Origin: Unio delphinus
Lineage: Eukaryota; Mollusca; Bivalvia; Unionida; Unionidae
DNA length: 64,000 bases
Direction of reading: 5' to 3'
Assembly: GCA_029339505.1 (NCBI GenBank)
Contig: JAQISU010000025.1
Location: forward strand, 2,004,501-2,068,500
A program made the position numbers and the translations under genes. Positions 31,549-41,090 of the stretch are shown here, in pieces. Position 1 is the stretch's first letter. Each line of letters starts with the position of its first letter. The notes below the pieces were generated by a model. That model saw only the letters and a program-made list of their open reading frames with translations, was not told the origin of the DNA and searched no databases.

Positions 31549-32485
31549 GACCATGCGGTGGCAATTGAGTATCCTCGGGAATTACCTGTAGTTGTTGTCG
31601 AGTAAATCCACGTTGAGGGGCAGTTGAATCCAGTTTATAGACTGGAGGTCTACCAGTTGATCGTGTTATACTAGATATATTGTGTGCAGTAACACTCCAA
31701 ATAGGATCAGTAGCCCTTTTTCTACCCCCTTCAAGCTCTCCTGGTTCATATAAATACCTAACAGTGACATTACTACCAAGAATTGGTTCTTTGAAATCTT
31801 TTTGTGGTTGTACGGGTATAGACTTCTTTTTAATAGCGTTGATAGGTTTCATGTTGATTGTTCTAGTAATCTCGTTATTCAGTGCAGTAATCACAGATGG
31901 TAACCTTTTAACCCATTCACGGGATCTTTTTTCTTGAATGAATTCTTTTGCGTATTGATATCCAAATAACCGCTCAGCAATTGTTCGATTAAATCGTTCT
32001 ACAATGGCCTGATCGCGATGTAGCGCAGTATGCCCTCGTCGTATGGTGACATTATGATGTTTCATTGTAGATAACACTGCACCCTGAAATTCCTTGCCAG
32101 GATCAACCTGCAATAGATTTGGCCAGTGCAGAGGACCTCGTCGATAAATCCTCTCAAATGCAGAAGCGACTTCAGTGGCTGATTTTGTTTTTAACGGTTC
32201 TGCTTCTTTTTATCGACTTGCAATATCAACTACGGTTAAAGCATATTTGTAACCACGATCATGTGGCAGAAATAATATATCAGCCTGATGAACTTCATTA
32301 GGAACTGTCACATCAAAATGCGAGAATTGAATTTGTTTAGGCGGTGGTAGATAAATTTGCCATAGTGCCTCTTTGGATAACCAATTAGCCGCAGTGGTTT
32401 TTTTCACTTTTGCAGCGCTAGCGAGTTTACGGACTGCTGATTTACCCCTCCAGTATCCTCTTGGGGAATAATAAATTGATTCCAT
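31541..32485 (-). pseudogene. Retroviral-type integrase, one nonsense codon
   Basis: Same protein as the intact P2 integrase. A TAA at 32210-32212 replaces the Tyr codon of P2 six residues after the VVDIAS strand, between the first and second catalytic aspartates. It lacks the NASVS insertion found in P2. Everything else (zinc-binding-like amino end, D-D-E core, chromodomain-like carboxy end) is present. Start taken at MESIYYSPRGYW (ATG 32485). Confidence 0.92.
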
Positions 32486-32489
32486 ATTA

Positions 32490-32849
32490 TTAATTACCGG
32501 CACCTAACATCAATTTACTTTTCATAGCCGATTTTATCAAAAATGAAGCCAATTTTTCTTTGAAGGATTTATCAGGAATAGCATTTAACGCATGAATTAA
32601 TTTCACATCTGCTAGATGCCTGTGTTGCAAATTGCTGCTTTCATAAGCAACATCATGAAGGTGACAGGCCTTATCAATGGCGTTTATTGGTTCTTCACCG
32701 GGTCGGGACTGATTTTGATCATTGAGTCTGATATCAAGTCTGGTTCCCGGTCCACAGTAGCTATATCCTGATAGGTGCTTTTCTCCGGGGTATTTTGCCC
32801 ATGGGGTTCCAGGGAGCTTTGCCAATTTGGCTGCGATATCACCTCCTCG
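32490..32849 (-). CDS. Viral phospholipase A2-like domain without its own ATG
   Basis: Contains the calcium-binding loop YSYCGPGTRLD and the catalytic helix DKACHLHDVAY (His-Asp), the two signatures of secreted and parvoviral VP1-type phospholipase A2. The known viral role is breaching endosomal membranes during entry. The frame has no ATG before the domain: the first possible initiator is a TTG at 32825. It is the -1 frame relative to the zinc-ribbon gene upstream and joins it at the slippery heptamer 32849-32855. P2 is the same (62282-62641), so this is not a random lesion. LPGTPW-KYPG at the start resembles the LPGTPYSWYSGKG repeat of the minor virion protein. Confidence 0.85.
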   Translation of the reverse strand, partial: RGGDIAAKLAKLPGTPWAKYPGEKHLSGYSYCGPGTRLDIRLNDQNQSRPGEEPINAIDKACHLHDVAYESSNLQHRHLADVKLIHALNAIPDKSFKEKLASFLIKSAMKSKLMLGAGN

Positions 32850-33007
32850 TTTTTTTTAAAATCAGATCTCATAGACACAAATCTAAATTTCTTTGTACCA
32901 CATTGCACGCATTTACCAGAAAGCGCTGATCGGTTATTTCTGGTTGTAATCGTTGTCACGCCATCTGTGCCAGTACGCGTTTTACACTTCACACAATATA
33001 GATCCAT
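32684..33007 (-). CDS. Zinc-ribbon protein, 107 aa in the 0 frame
   Basis: Starts MDLYCVKCKTRT and has a second pair CVQCGTKKFRF: a four-cysteine ribbon (about residues 5-44) like the DUF5679 proteins of Polintons and adenovirus-like elements. After the slippery run the 0 frame continues for 55 polar, low-complexity residues that overlap the phospholipase in another frame. Translation could thus give a short zinc-ribbon product and, by -1 frameshift, a ribbon-phospholipase product. Start codon lies 5 bp from the divergent ATPase ATG. Confidence 0.75.
   Translation of the reverse strand: MDLYCVKCKTRTGTDGVTTITTRNNRSALSGKCVQCGTKKFRFVSMRSDFKKNEEVISQPNWQSSLEPHGQNTPEKSTYQDIATVDREPDLISDSMIKISPDPVKNQ
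32849..32855 (-). promoter_or_regulatory. Putative -1 frameshift site A AAA AAC
   Basis: Minus-strand A AAA AAC in the codon phase required for tandem slippage (AAA in P site, AAC in A site) of the zinc-ribbon frame. A -1 shift enters the phospholipase frame with no stop codon. Conserved in P2 (62641-62647). A GC-richer stretch with CCCTGG and CCATGGG follows about 35 nt downstream and might fold; not modelled. Confidence 0.65.
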
Positions 33008-33012
33008 AATTT

Positions 33013-33684
33013 ATGTATAGAGATATGGATATAATTGATTTTTCAGCGACTAAAACAAGAGAACCAGTTAAGCATCATGCAGCGCTACCAAACTCTATCC
33101 GGATGATTATAATCGGGCCATCTGGATCCGGTAAAACGCAATTGTTACTCAATTTAATAATGATATGGATGAAGTGGGATAAGTTGTATTTAATTGCCCC
33201 TAGCGTAGATGATCAACGATGTTATGAAGTGCTAAAAGATTTTAACGACAGCGCGGTAGAAAAATCCGGAGAGGGTATTATTGAGTTTATAACCGATATC
33301 GATGAAGCACCGAGCATTGATGATATTGATGGAGATATTAACAATTTAGTCGTATACGACGATATAATGTTAGATAAACAAAAAAATCCTGCTAGGATCT
33401 TTTCCCGGGGGCGTCACAAAAACACTGACGTGATATATGTCACTCAACGCTACACTCAGGTTCCAAAAGTCATCAGAGATAACTGCAATATTCTTTCTGT
33501 ATTCAACGGCGTTGATACACATACGCTACGGAATATTTGGCAGACATGGTGTTCTGATATGGACTTCAATCAATTTAAAAACTTCTTTAGTCATGCTCAG
33601 TCAACCCCGTACGGATTCGCAACAATAAATTTGCATGATCCTCGGACACGATATCGTATCGGACTGGATCAAATATTCGGTTAA
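33013..33684 (+). CDS. Packaging ATPase, FtsK/HerA (A32-like), 223 aa
   Basis: Walker A GPSGSGKT at residues 35-42, Walker B NLVVYDD at 111-117, then a sensor-like TDVIYVTQRYTQVP and a conserved arginine region (SRGRHKN). Matches the genome-packaging ATPases of Polintons, virophages and large DNA viruses in size and motif order; it drives DNA into the capsid. A second in-frame ATG (MDIIDFS, 33025) is possible. Last gene before the right inverted repeat, with its stop codon at the very edge of it. Intact in both copies. Confidence 0.95.
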   Translation: MYRDMDIIDFSATKTREPVKHHAALPNSIRMIIIGPSGSGKTQLLLNLIMIWMKWDKLYLIAPSVDDQRCYEVLKDFNDSAVEKSGEGIIEFITDIDEAPSIDDIDGDINNLVVYDDIMLDKQKNPARIFSRGRHKNTDVIYVTQRYTQVPKVIRDNCNILSVFNGVDTHTLRNIWQTWCSDMDFNQFKNFFSHAQSTPYGFATINLHDPRTRYRIGLDQIFG

Positions 33685-34060
33685 AATCATTTCTTATTTT
33701 TTGTTAACCTGTAGCAGCAGAGAGGGTGGATGACAACAAGTTGCGACCAAAATTGATTAAAAAATCGTAAAAGTCTCCGTTGTCATTTTTTTTGTTAAAA
33801 TGAGTTTTCGTAGGGAAAGCTCATTAAGATTTCAATAAATTTTTTGTCTGAAAACGTTGTAGGGTTTTCCCCTGAGACATTTTTTTTGGTTAAAATGAGA
33901 TCGTAGGAAGGCTCGTTTTAAGATTTCAATCAAAATTTTGTCTGAAAACGTTGTAGGGTTCACCCTCTTTTTGGTTAAAATGAGATCGTAGGAAGGCTCG
34001 TTTTAAGGATTTCAATCAAATTTTGTCTCAAAACGTTGTAGGGTTCACCCTCTCTGCTGC
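33684..34060 (-). repeat. P1 right terminal inverted repeat
   Basis: Inverse of 18355-18732, about 377 bp, same internal tandem units. Ends CTCTGCTGC followed by the duplication TTCTTG. Confidence 0.95.
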
Positions 34061-34066
34061 TTCTTG

Positions 34067-35490
34067 CAACCTGTGAACGTTCGATTAGACTTAGTGGCAT
34101 CGATGCCCAGATATCTATTATTTCTTTTAATTTTGGTTTTACTTTATTGCAGTTTACCTTCTCTTCATTTGCCCCGAAGATTATCCCCAGGGCTTTAACC
34201 TTCTTTTTTATTAGGTTCGGGGGTAATCCAGGGTGATTTCCCCGCCAGTTTCCTATTAGTAAAATTTCAGTTTTTTCATGGTTTATTTGTGATCCTGAGG
34301 CTTTACCAAAAGCTTCATATTCCTTTTGCAAGTGTTTAAAAGAATTTGGATCATTTATAAAGTTCGTACAATCATCAGCATGTTGTAGCATCTTACATTT
34401 TTCTGACAAGTTCGGTATTCTTATCCCTTTTATATTAGTGTTATTCCTGATCTCAGGATTTCAATTGCTAATACGTATAATAGCATTGATAGTGGGCAGC
34501 CTTGCCTCACTGATCTATGGATTTCAAATTTATTCGTAGTCGCTCCATTAACTTGTACTTTTGCAGAGATATCATTGTACAAGATTTTGGGCCAATTTTG
34601 GAATTTTATTCAAAACCCAAATTTATTCAGTACTTTTTGTGTATAATTTTGTTCTAATCTGTCAGAAGCTTTTTCTTGATCAAACAGTACCATAGCACAT
34701 TTTGAATTTGTGTTATTTATAAAATCTATAATAGTCCTAATGTTAAGTATGTTGTTATGTATGCTTCTATCTTTACCTCCGCATGTATGATTTGTGTTTA
34801 CTATTGTGTTTATCCCGTGTTTAATCCTCTTAGCTAGAATTATACTCAGTATTTTGTAATCCGTGTTTAGGAGAGAGATGGGTCTCCAGTTTTTTTAAAT
34901 CGGTTTTGTCTCCTTTCCCTTTCTACATAATAGTAATCAGTCCCTCCCTCATGGTATTTGTCATTTTGTCGTTTTTTAGGAATATATTATTATACAATGA
35001 TTCTAAAATAGGCGCCACCTCACTTTGGAATTTTTTATAGAATTCCGCAGTGAGGTCATCTCGTCCTGGTGATTTACCTTTGGCAAGTTCTTTTATTGTG
35101 GTTTGCATTTTTTCCACAGAAATGAGTTCATCGCACCGTATCTTGTGCTCAGGTGAGATCATTTCACATTGTATTGTATTTAGATATTGTGTTATAGTGT
35201 TATTGTCTATGTTTTGAGAAGTGTAGAGTGTTTTGTAGTATTTGTGAACTTAGTTCATTATTTCTGCCTTAGTAGTAACTTCCCTCCCTTCTATTTTTAG
35301 AGTGTCTAGTGTTTTTCCACCCTCTTTCCTTTTTTCCTCCCTTTTATATAATTCTTTGGCCTGCTTGTATATATGGTGGAATTTTCCCGCCCTTGTTTCA
35401 TTTCCCTTTGTTTCATATTCTTCTAGCTTTTCTAATTGTTGGGAGTAGCTCTCCTTATCCCTCAAAGGTGTTGTTTCTGCATTTATCAAT
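34067..35490 (-). pseudogene. LINE D ORF2, reverse transcriptase part
   Basis: Minus-strand frames in pieces: GRDDLTAEFYKK near 35070, a WRPISLL region near 34880, VRQGCPLS near 34500 and QHADDCTNF near 34385. At least four frame breaks or stops. Continues across P1 into 18348-17505. Confidence 0.88.
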
Positions 35491-36452
35491 GCTTTTAATT
35501 GTAATTTTTCTATTTTTTGAATCCGTTTACGTTTAGTTGAGTGATCTATAGCTATTTGCTTTACTTTTTGTTTAAATCTATCCCAATCCGTTGCTATATC
35601 AGCTATTTTTTTGTTCCTTTTCGTTTGTAAGTATTTTAGGAATTTCTGCCTTTATTTCTTGAATTACTAGTTCATTTTCAAGAACTGAGTTATTTAACTT
35701 CCAATTTCCCTTTCCCCATTTGCTATTTTTTATCACTATTTTTAGCGTTATTTGTTTGTGGTCTGAAATTTTATAATATAGAATTTCCGCTTTTTTGTAT
35801 GTTTTATGATCAAAATCTGATACATAAAATTTATCTATTCTACTAGCTTTTTTAATTCCCTGTCTTACATAATCATGTGTATATTCTGTTCTTAAGAGAT
35901 TTAATTTTCTATACACATCTGTTAGCTTATTTGCTTTTATAAGTTTACCCATCACAGTCATGACTGCTAGGTCTGTAGTTGTTAATTTACCAGTTCTATC
36001 TATATTATCCCCCACCCAATTAAAATCTCCCCACCCCATAATCAGTTGTTCTGCTGTGAAGCTATTTAAGTAATTAGTTAGATTTATTATAAAGTCGTAG
36101 TGACGTTCTATTTCTGCTGGAGCATATACGTTCATAATATGTAATTTGTCATTTTTTTATGCATTATTATTCCCTTTAAACTATTATCTTCCTTCATAAT
36201 TTCCCAGTTTTGCCTATCTCTATTGCGTATTATTATTGCCACTCCCGCTTTAGTGTCATTGTCTTTTGCTTCATTATTCACTACTATTGCATCCATTTTG
36301 AATTCTAGTTCATTTATTAGTTCTGATGTAAGTTTGTTGTGTGTTTCTTGAATTAGTATTATGTCCTGTTTTAATTTTATTAGTTGTGCAGTTTTTTCCT
36401 TATATATTCCGTTAGTGTTTATTGATGTGATATGGAATTTTTTTTCTTCCAT
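35491..36452 (-). pseudogene. LINE D ORF2, endonuclease part
   Basis: Frames carry ITSINTNGI, IQETHNK, YAPAEIERH, GWGDFNWVGD (one residue more than in A, from a frame slip) and SDHKQITL. Broken near 36135. Confidence 0.88.
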
Positions 36453-36534
36453 TTTTGGTCCAGGTGGCTTTATATTTAATTATTCCATTTATAAACTTAT
36501 TATTTTTTTTATGTTCTCTTGATTTTTTAATTTA

Positions 36535-37603
36535 TTATGTTGGAGTTTGGGACATTAGCCCCTCGTCCGTCTGTCTCCTAAAGTCTTTTGTCTCTCTGTC
36601 TTGTATTTCCATTTCGTCAGTCTCGTCCGTTATGGTTCCGGTTAACTCTTCTATGTCACTCTCTTCTTTGGATTCTGAAGATAAATTCGGTTCTATAATA
36701 TTCTCTCTCGGTCTTCTTCTTGGTCTGTTTGGTTTTCTCCTCTGAGGTGCTTGTTTTGGGGTTTGTGCATCCACTTCTTGACTGTTTGAGGAATCCGTTA
36801 AAGTATCTGTTTTCCTTTTTCTCTCTCTCTCCTCCTTTCTGGTACTATTGGTGTGGATTCAAGAGGCAGGATGTCGCTCATTTCTATTTCATCCGTAATT
36901 AGATCTTCTGATATTTCTTCTATAGGTAGCCCTGTAAATTTGTTGCCTGTTTTCAAAGGTTTGGCTGGTACCATTTTCTTTGTGGTCCTTTTTGGTGTTG
37001 TGAAGGGCTCTTCTGTTTCTAGTATCTGTTCTCCCCTCTCTACTTGTTGTTCTTCTACTACAACTACATGTGGTTCATGGGGTTGCTGCATTTCTTGTAA
37101 TTCTTGTTTTTCTTCTTCTCCTAGCGCTGCTTTTGCTGCATAGGATGTTGGGTCTTTTACTGTTGCCGATCTCGTCCAATTTTTTGCTGCATGCCCTATG
37201 ACTTTGCATCTGGGGCATGGTCTGTCTGTTTCACATCCCCGATACCAGGACTTGCAAAGGAAACCCATAATGTAGAAAAAAGGTGGGATTTTCTTTACCT
37301 CGTCAGGGACCACTTTGACTATCCTATCCCCATTTTTTACTCCTTCATGTCCATAACACGTAGCTTTTTATCATCCACGAATTGGACTTTATGTACTAGC
37401 ATCAGTTTCTCCATAAATACCGTACTTGCGATTTCTACTGGGAGTCCTGATATGAAAACGTCCACTGTTTTGGGGGTTTTTGGGGCTATGTCCCTCACTA
37501 TGGGTTCCGTTTCCGAGATTTTAACCCTCTGTCCCAGGATGAGCAATTCGCTCTGTTTCAGCAGGGTTTGGGTTTTCTTGGGATACAGGATGTATTTATT
37601 CCT
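36535..37603 (-). pseudogene. LINE D ORF1 fragment with damaged CCHC knuckle
   Basis: Begins mid-gene at the 5' truncation (37603) and reads VFISGLPVEI, CPRCKVIGHAAKNW (last Cys changed to Trp) and a Glu-rich tail. Three frames. Same gene as 7124-8569 and 43534-44973. Confidence 0.85.
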
Positions 37604-37613
37604 CAGCCATCTA

Positions 37614-38509
37614 GTGCAGAGTATCAATTCAAACGTGTTCTCTCTGATATATCAGCTTTAGGGACCAGACTCCCACTGCTTAAAGATACCGTCGTAAAGC
37701 GGAAAGGCTTTAGCTTTCCACCAGACTCACTATTCATTAACAACTATGAAGCCGTTAAGAAAAACTTCACAAACAAAGTCCATTTAGCCGAATTATCCCA
37801 CTAGAGTATTAAGATCTCAGAGAGTTCCACGGAAAAGAGCTCTTCGAGATTACTAACACACTAATGTCAAGGAACAAATGTACACCACTTCCAACTGCCT
37901 TCTCTCCAGTAGACCTTCCGGACATGTTTACAGATTGCTTCAGTGACAAGGTATACACCATTATAGAAAAGCATGACAACACAATCTGAATTGACTCGTC
38001 GTCACCATACAGTTGCGATTTAGAATTCCAGCGACAACCGTTAGCAGCATTTCGTGATGAAGAGTACACCAAAGTCATGTGAACTTGATCCACTTCCAAC
38101 ATCACTGCTGCTTGAGAGCTTAGATTCAATTTCGCCTTCACTAACGGATGTTATTAATAGCTCTCTCTCATCCGGTAAATTCCAATCATTTTTTCAAACT
38201 GCCATTATAAAACCTTTGCAAAAGAAATCAACATTCCACATAACGATTTAAAGAACTACCACACAGTTTTTAATCTCCCGTTCATATAAAAAAATCTTAG
38301 AAAAAGTTGTTCTAACCCATCTTGAATCTCATCTGAATTCAAACAGTCTTTTCAGCAATGTACATTCTGCATATCGCCCTTGCCCCAGTACTAGAACTAC
38401 TCTTCTGATAGCATTTAATGGCATTCTCTTTGCATTGGATATCGGAAAGATTCCAGTCCTCACCCTTCTTGATTCGTCTGCAGCATTTGATACAATATAA
38501 CATGATATA
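37614..38509 (+). pseudogene. CR1-like LINE, middle fragment up to reverse transcriptase
   Basis: Resumes the reading lost at 16491. The segment includes a CR1-type linker, then the motif CELDPLPTSLL (38090-38120), IIKPLQKK, KILEKVV and the LLDSSAAFDT box of the reverse transcriptase, immediately followed by the deleted Polinton. Several frame breaks and stops, so an old copy. Confidence 0.8.
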
Positions 38510-38688
38510 GCAGCAGAGATGGTGGACAGACCGAAACTATTTCAGACAAACCGAAACTATTTCAAGCAAGTCAAAACTATTTCAAACAAACCGAAACTAT
38601 TTCGCAGACAAAAAAAAAAGAGAAATTGTTTCGGTTTCTCCCACTACGGAGACAGACCCGGCGCCGATTTCGTTGTGGAGACAAACTG
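38510..38688 (+). repeat. Left inverted repeat of the deleted Polinton
   Basis: Contains four copies of an approximately 21-bp motif (CGAAACTATTTCAGACAAAC and variants). Inverse match to 40330-40583, which is longer because of inserted palindromes. Confidence 0.85.
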
Positions 38689-38719
38689 TTGTGGTAAATG
38701 TCTTTACGATGAAAATACT

Positions 38720-40082
38720 TTAGGATTTCACAAACAGACTAATTTCTAAAATCTCTCCTCGTAAATCAATCAAATTATTGAATTGGTCAGTGAGTTTGAA
38801 ATAAATTCTCGTTAGTGAATCATTATGACATCGGATATAGACCGAATTAATTGGATCGTCAATTATTAAAAACCCTGGAGGAACTGTCGGTGCAAATGAA
38901 TAGAAAATATATCCCTGGTGGGCTTGATTTGATCTTTCGAGATTTGTTTGGTAACTTCCTTCGATGACACCATATGCTAAATTCACTGCAATCACCGAGG
39001 ATATATTAACATTTTGGTGTACGATATGCCTACCACCACCATCTGGGTCATTATTATGTTTGAGGATGGTTGAGCCAATGTGTTGCTGTCTCCATGCGGT
39101 GAATATCGCAGTAAACGTTTCATTGATAAAATCATTAACGGATATTTTTTAGTTCGTTTGCGTTATACCCAGGAAACTTGAAATTCGGTAGATCGGCTTC
39201 TATTATATTGTATACAGTAAGGAAGTTTGGTTTAGAGTGAATAATGTTGTCATCGCTATGATTAATTATTACTTGAATTACTCGCTGGTTGATATATTCC
39301 ATGTCGGATACAGGTTGATTTAATATTTCAATTCGTTTAATGATTTCACTCCGATTAGACTCACGGAAAGCCTGTTGTAGTCGCTGTAGTTGTTGACTGT
39401 GTTTTTGATTGATCTCTCTAAAGTATTCAATAATTTTTTTTGGTAAATATTTATATATGTAATTAATTCTGGAGTCTGTCCAACCTTAAATCTCGAAAAG
39501 GCGAAATCCTGATCAACAAAATTAAAATAACTACCCGGAAGTGATGACTTTTTTATATCGAGGAGATGTTCTTCATATGATGTGGTGATTTCATGGTATG
39601 ATTGTTTATCCGTGACATAATCAGATTTTTTTAGGCTCGGGTAGTGGTGTTATTTCAGGCCATCCTAGTATTGTTCTTATAAAACTCTGATAGATTTCTA
39701 CGGCATACCCGGGTGAGTTTATCTCAATCGCGGACGATAGTGTTGGTTCATGAACTGTTATAGCGATTTTTGATTCTATTCCAGTAATGGATTTTCTTCT
39801 GTGCAGAAATTCGTTATTGATTTGTTCAATATGGTATGACCCAGATGGTAACGAAACAACATTCCAGTCTGGAGTTCCGTCTTGTTTATTCTTACTCGCA
39901 AACACCAAGGAATTATTCAGTTGTTGACCACCAAATGATTTTGATCTAATGCTAGGCCAACTATGATATACTCGTAATTTTGCTAGTGCTATTTCTTTCA
40001 TGGGAATCTCAGTAGGGAAGTTCACACTGAGTTCAGGATTCGTTGAGGTTATTGATATCATGCTGGTTTTCACCGGTGTCAC
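38720..40082 (-). pseudogene. Penton-like gene relic in the deleted Polinton
   Basis: Carboxy part (38720-38995) and amino part (39621-40082) are readable; the middle is frameshifted. Clearly diverged from the P1/P2 genes, so it derives from another lineage. Confidence 0.88.
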
Positions 40083-40334
40083 TCAACGATACACTCAAAT
40101 ACCAAAAGTGATCAGAGATAATTGCAATATTTTTTGCGGCATTTAATGGAGTAGACATAAATACGCTACGAAATATATGGCAAACTTGGTGTGGCGGTGA
40201 TATGGATTATAATCTCTTTAGCAATTTCTTTAGTCGAGCTCAGTCAACTCCAAATGGATCTGTAACTATAAATTTGCATGACCTGAGATCAAGATATCGT
40301 ATCGGACTTGATCTAATGTTCAGTTTAAACAATT
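40073..40334 (+). pseudogene. ATPase gene relic, C-terminal part
   Basis: Reads VTQRYTQIPKVIRDNCNI, then, after frame breaks, SRAQSTPNG and RYRIGLDLMF, as in the end of the packaging ATPase. Head-on fusion point with the penton-like start at about 40073. Confidence 0.88.
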
Positions 40335-40583
40335 CGTCTCCACAGCGACATCAGTGTCGTGTCTGTCTGGAGACAGAGTTTCAATAGCGTAAAATCCTAA
40401 AGGATTTCAACCGAAACCATTTCTTTTTTTTGTCTGCATAAAATAGTTTCGGTTTGAAATAGTTTCGGTTCAAATCCTTCAGGATTTTACTGAAATAGTT
40501 TCTGTTTGAAATCTTTTAGGAATTTGTCTGAAATAGTTTCGGTTTGTCTGAAATAGTTTCGGTCTGTCCACACTCTCTGCTAC
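40330..40583 (-). repeat. Right inverted repeat of the deleted Polinton
   Basis: About 75 bp longer than the left one. The additions include hairpins AAATCCTAAAGGATTT (40392-40407) and AAATCCTTCAGGATTT (40472-40487) and a degenerate third at 40509-40525. Confidence 0.8.
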
Positions 40584-40590
40584 TGATATA

Positions 40591-40865
40591 TTACTTCATC
40601 GTCTCCAGCATGTAGTTGGCATTCAGAATACAGCCTTACTGTAGTTCAAGTCCTATTTAGTCAACAGAACACAAATTGTATCTACATTCCAGCCCAATTG
40701 ATATATGTTGTAGTGTTCCGCAGGTGTATGTCCTTGGACTTGTTCTTTTCATTATATACACTCAGCCGCTCTCAAGTGTCATAAATCACCATCCAGTGTC
40801 CCTCCAATTGTACGCTGATGACACCCAAGTATATTAATCTAGCAACCCAAAGATTGTATTTACAG
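40591..40865 (+). pseudogene. CR1-like LINE, last reverse transcriptase fragment
   Basis: Continues with LLHRLQHVVGIQ, FKSYL, VLGLV and the catalytic box LYADD (near 40806-40820), all in shifting frames. Ends where a SINE-like repeat begins. Confidence 0.78.
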
Positions 40866-41090
40866 CTTCCTCGCTTAGCGCTCAGCATAGGAGGTTAGTG
40901 TTAGGACAGGTCGACCTGGTGTCAGGATAATGTGACTGGGTGATACATCATTCCACATTTCTGCGTTATAATTCCGCAGTGCTAGACATCATTATATACT
41001 GCGACATTGCAGACATCGTAGCGATATGACTGAAAACTTGTTAAAGTTCAGCTAAAAATCCTAATCGCACACAATACGCACACAAACACG
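40866..41090 (+). repeat. SINE-like repeat of a type known from molluscs
   Basis: CTTCCTCGCTTAGCGCTCAG, GGTGTCAGGATAATGTGACTG and ATATGACTGAAAACTTGTT are blocks I remember from a very widespread repeat in bivalve and gastropod sequences. From memory only. Confidence 0.5.

Larger units (their letters stand above)
18355..34060. mobile_element. Polinton/Maverick-like element P1 (15.7 kb)
   Basis: Bounded by inverted repeats beginning AGCAGCAGAGAGGGTG and flanked by the 6-bp duplication TTCTTG (18349-18354 and 34061-34066), the duplication size known for Polintons. Inserted in LINE D ORF2. Encodes the set diagnostic of this class: family B polymerase, retroviral-type integrase, adenain-like protease, packaging ATPase and double-jelly-roll capsid protein. 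Several genes carry single lesions (fibre-like, HNH, helicase, integrase), so this copy is unlikely to be autonomous now. Confidence 0.95.
16492..37603 (-). mobile_element. LINE copy D (same family as A/B/C), 5'-truncated, containing Polinton P1
   Basis: On the minus strand the element starts inside ORF1 at 37603, runs to 34067, is interrupted by P1, and resumes at 18348 down to an A/C-rich 3' tail at 16492-16530. CAGCCATCTA occurs on both sides (16482-16491 and 37604-37613) as target-site duplication. Because the truncation removes the leader, there is no histone H3 fragment in this copy. All reading frames are broken. Confidence 0.9.
38510..40583. mobile_element. Internally deleted (non-autonomous) Polinton, 2.07 kb
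   Basis: Ends GCAGCAGAGATGGTGG and CCACACTCTCTGCTAC are versions of the P1/P2 ends; the duplication TGATAT(A) flanks it (38503-38509 and 40584-40590). The inside consists of the penton-like gene relic from one end and the ATPase relic from the other, joined at about 40073 after loss of some 13 kb. The CR1 protein reading closes correctly across it (DI before, ILLHRLQ after), confirming the insertion. Confidence 0.92.

Noticed and set aside
32416..32425. GCGCTAGCG in the integrase as another copy of the mobile palindrome
   Set aside because: Only the 8-bp core CGCTAGCG matches, arms differ, and it is present in both elements as ordinary codons; likewise 19968-19975.
37191..37661. Open frames on the plus strand within LINE D
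   Set aside because: Antisense to LINE ORF1 and ORF2; their sequences are explained by the minus-strand genes.
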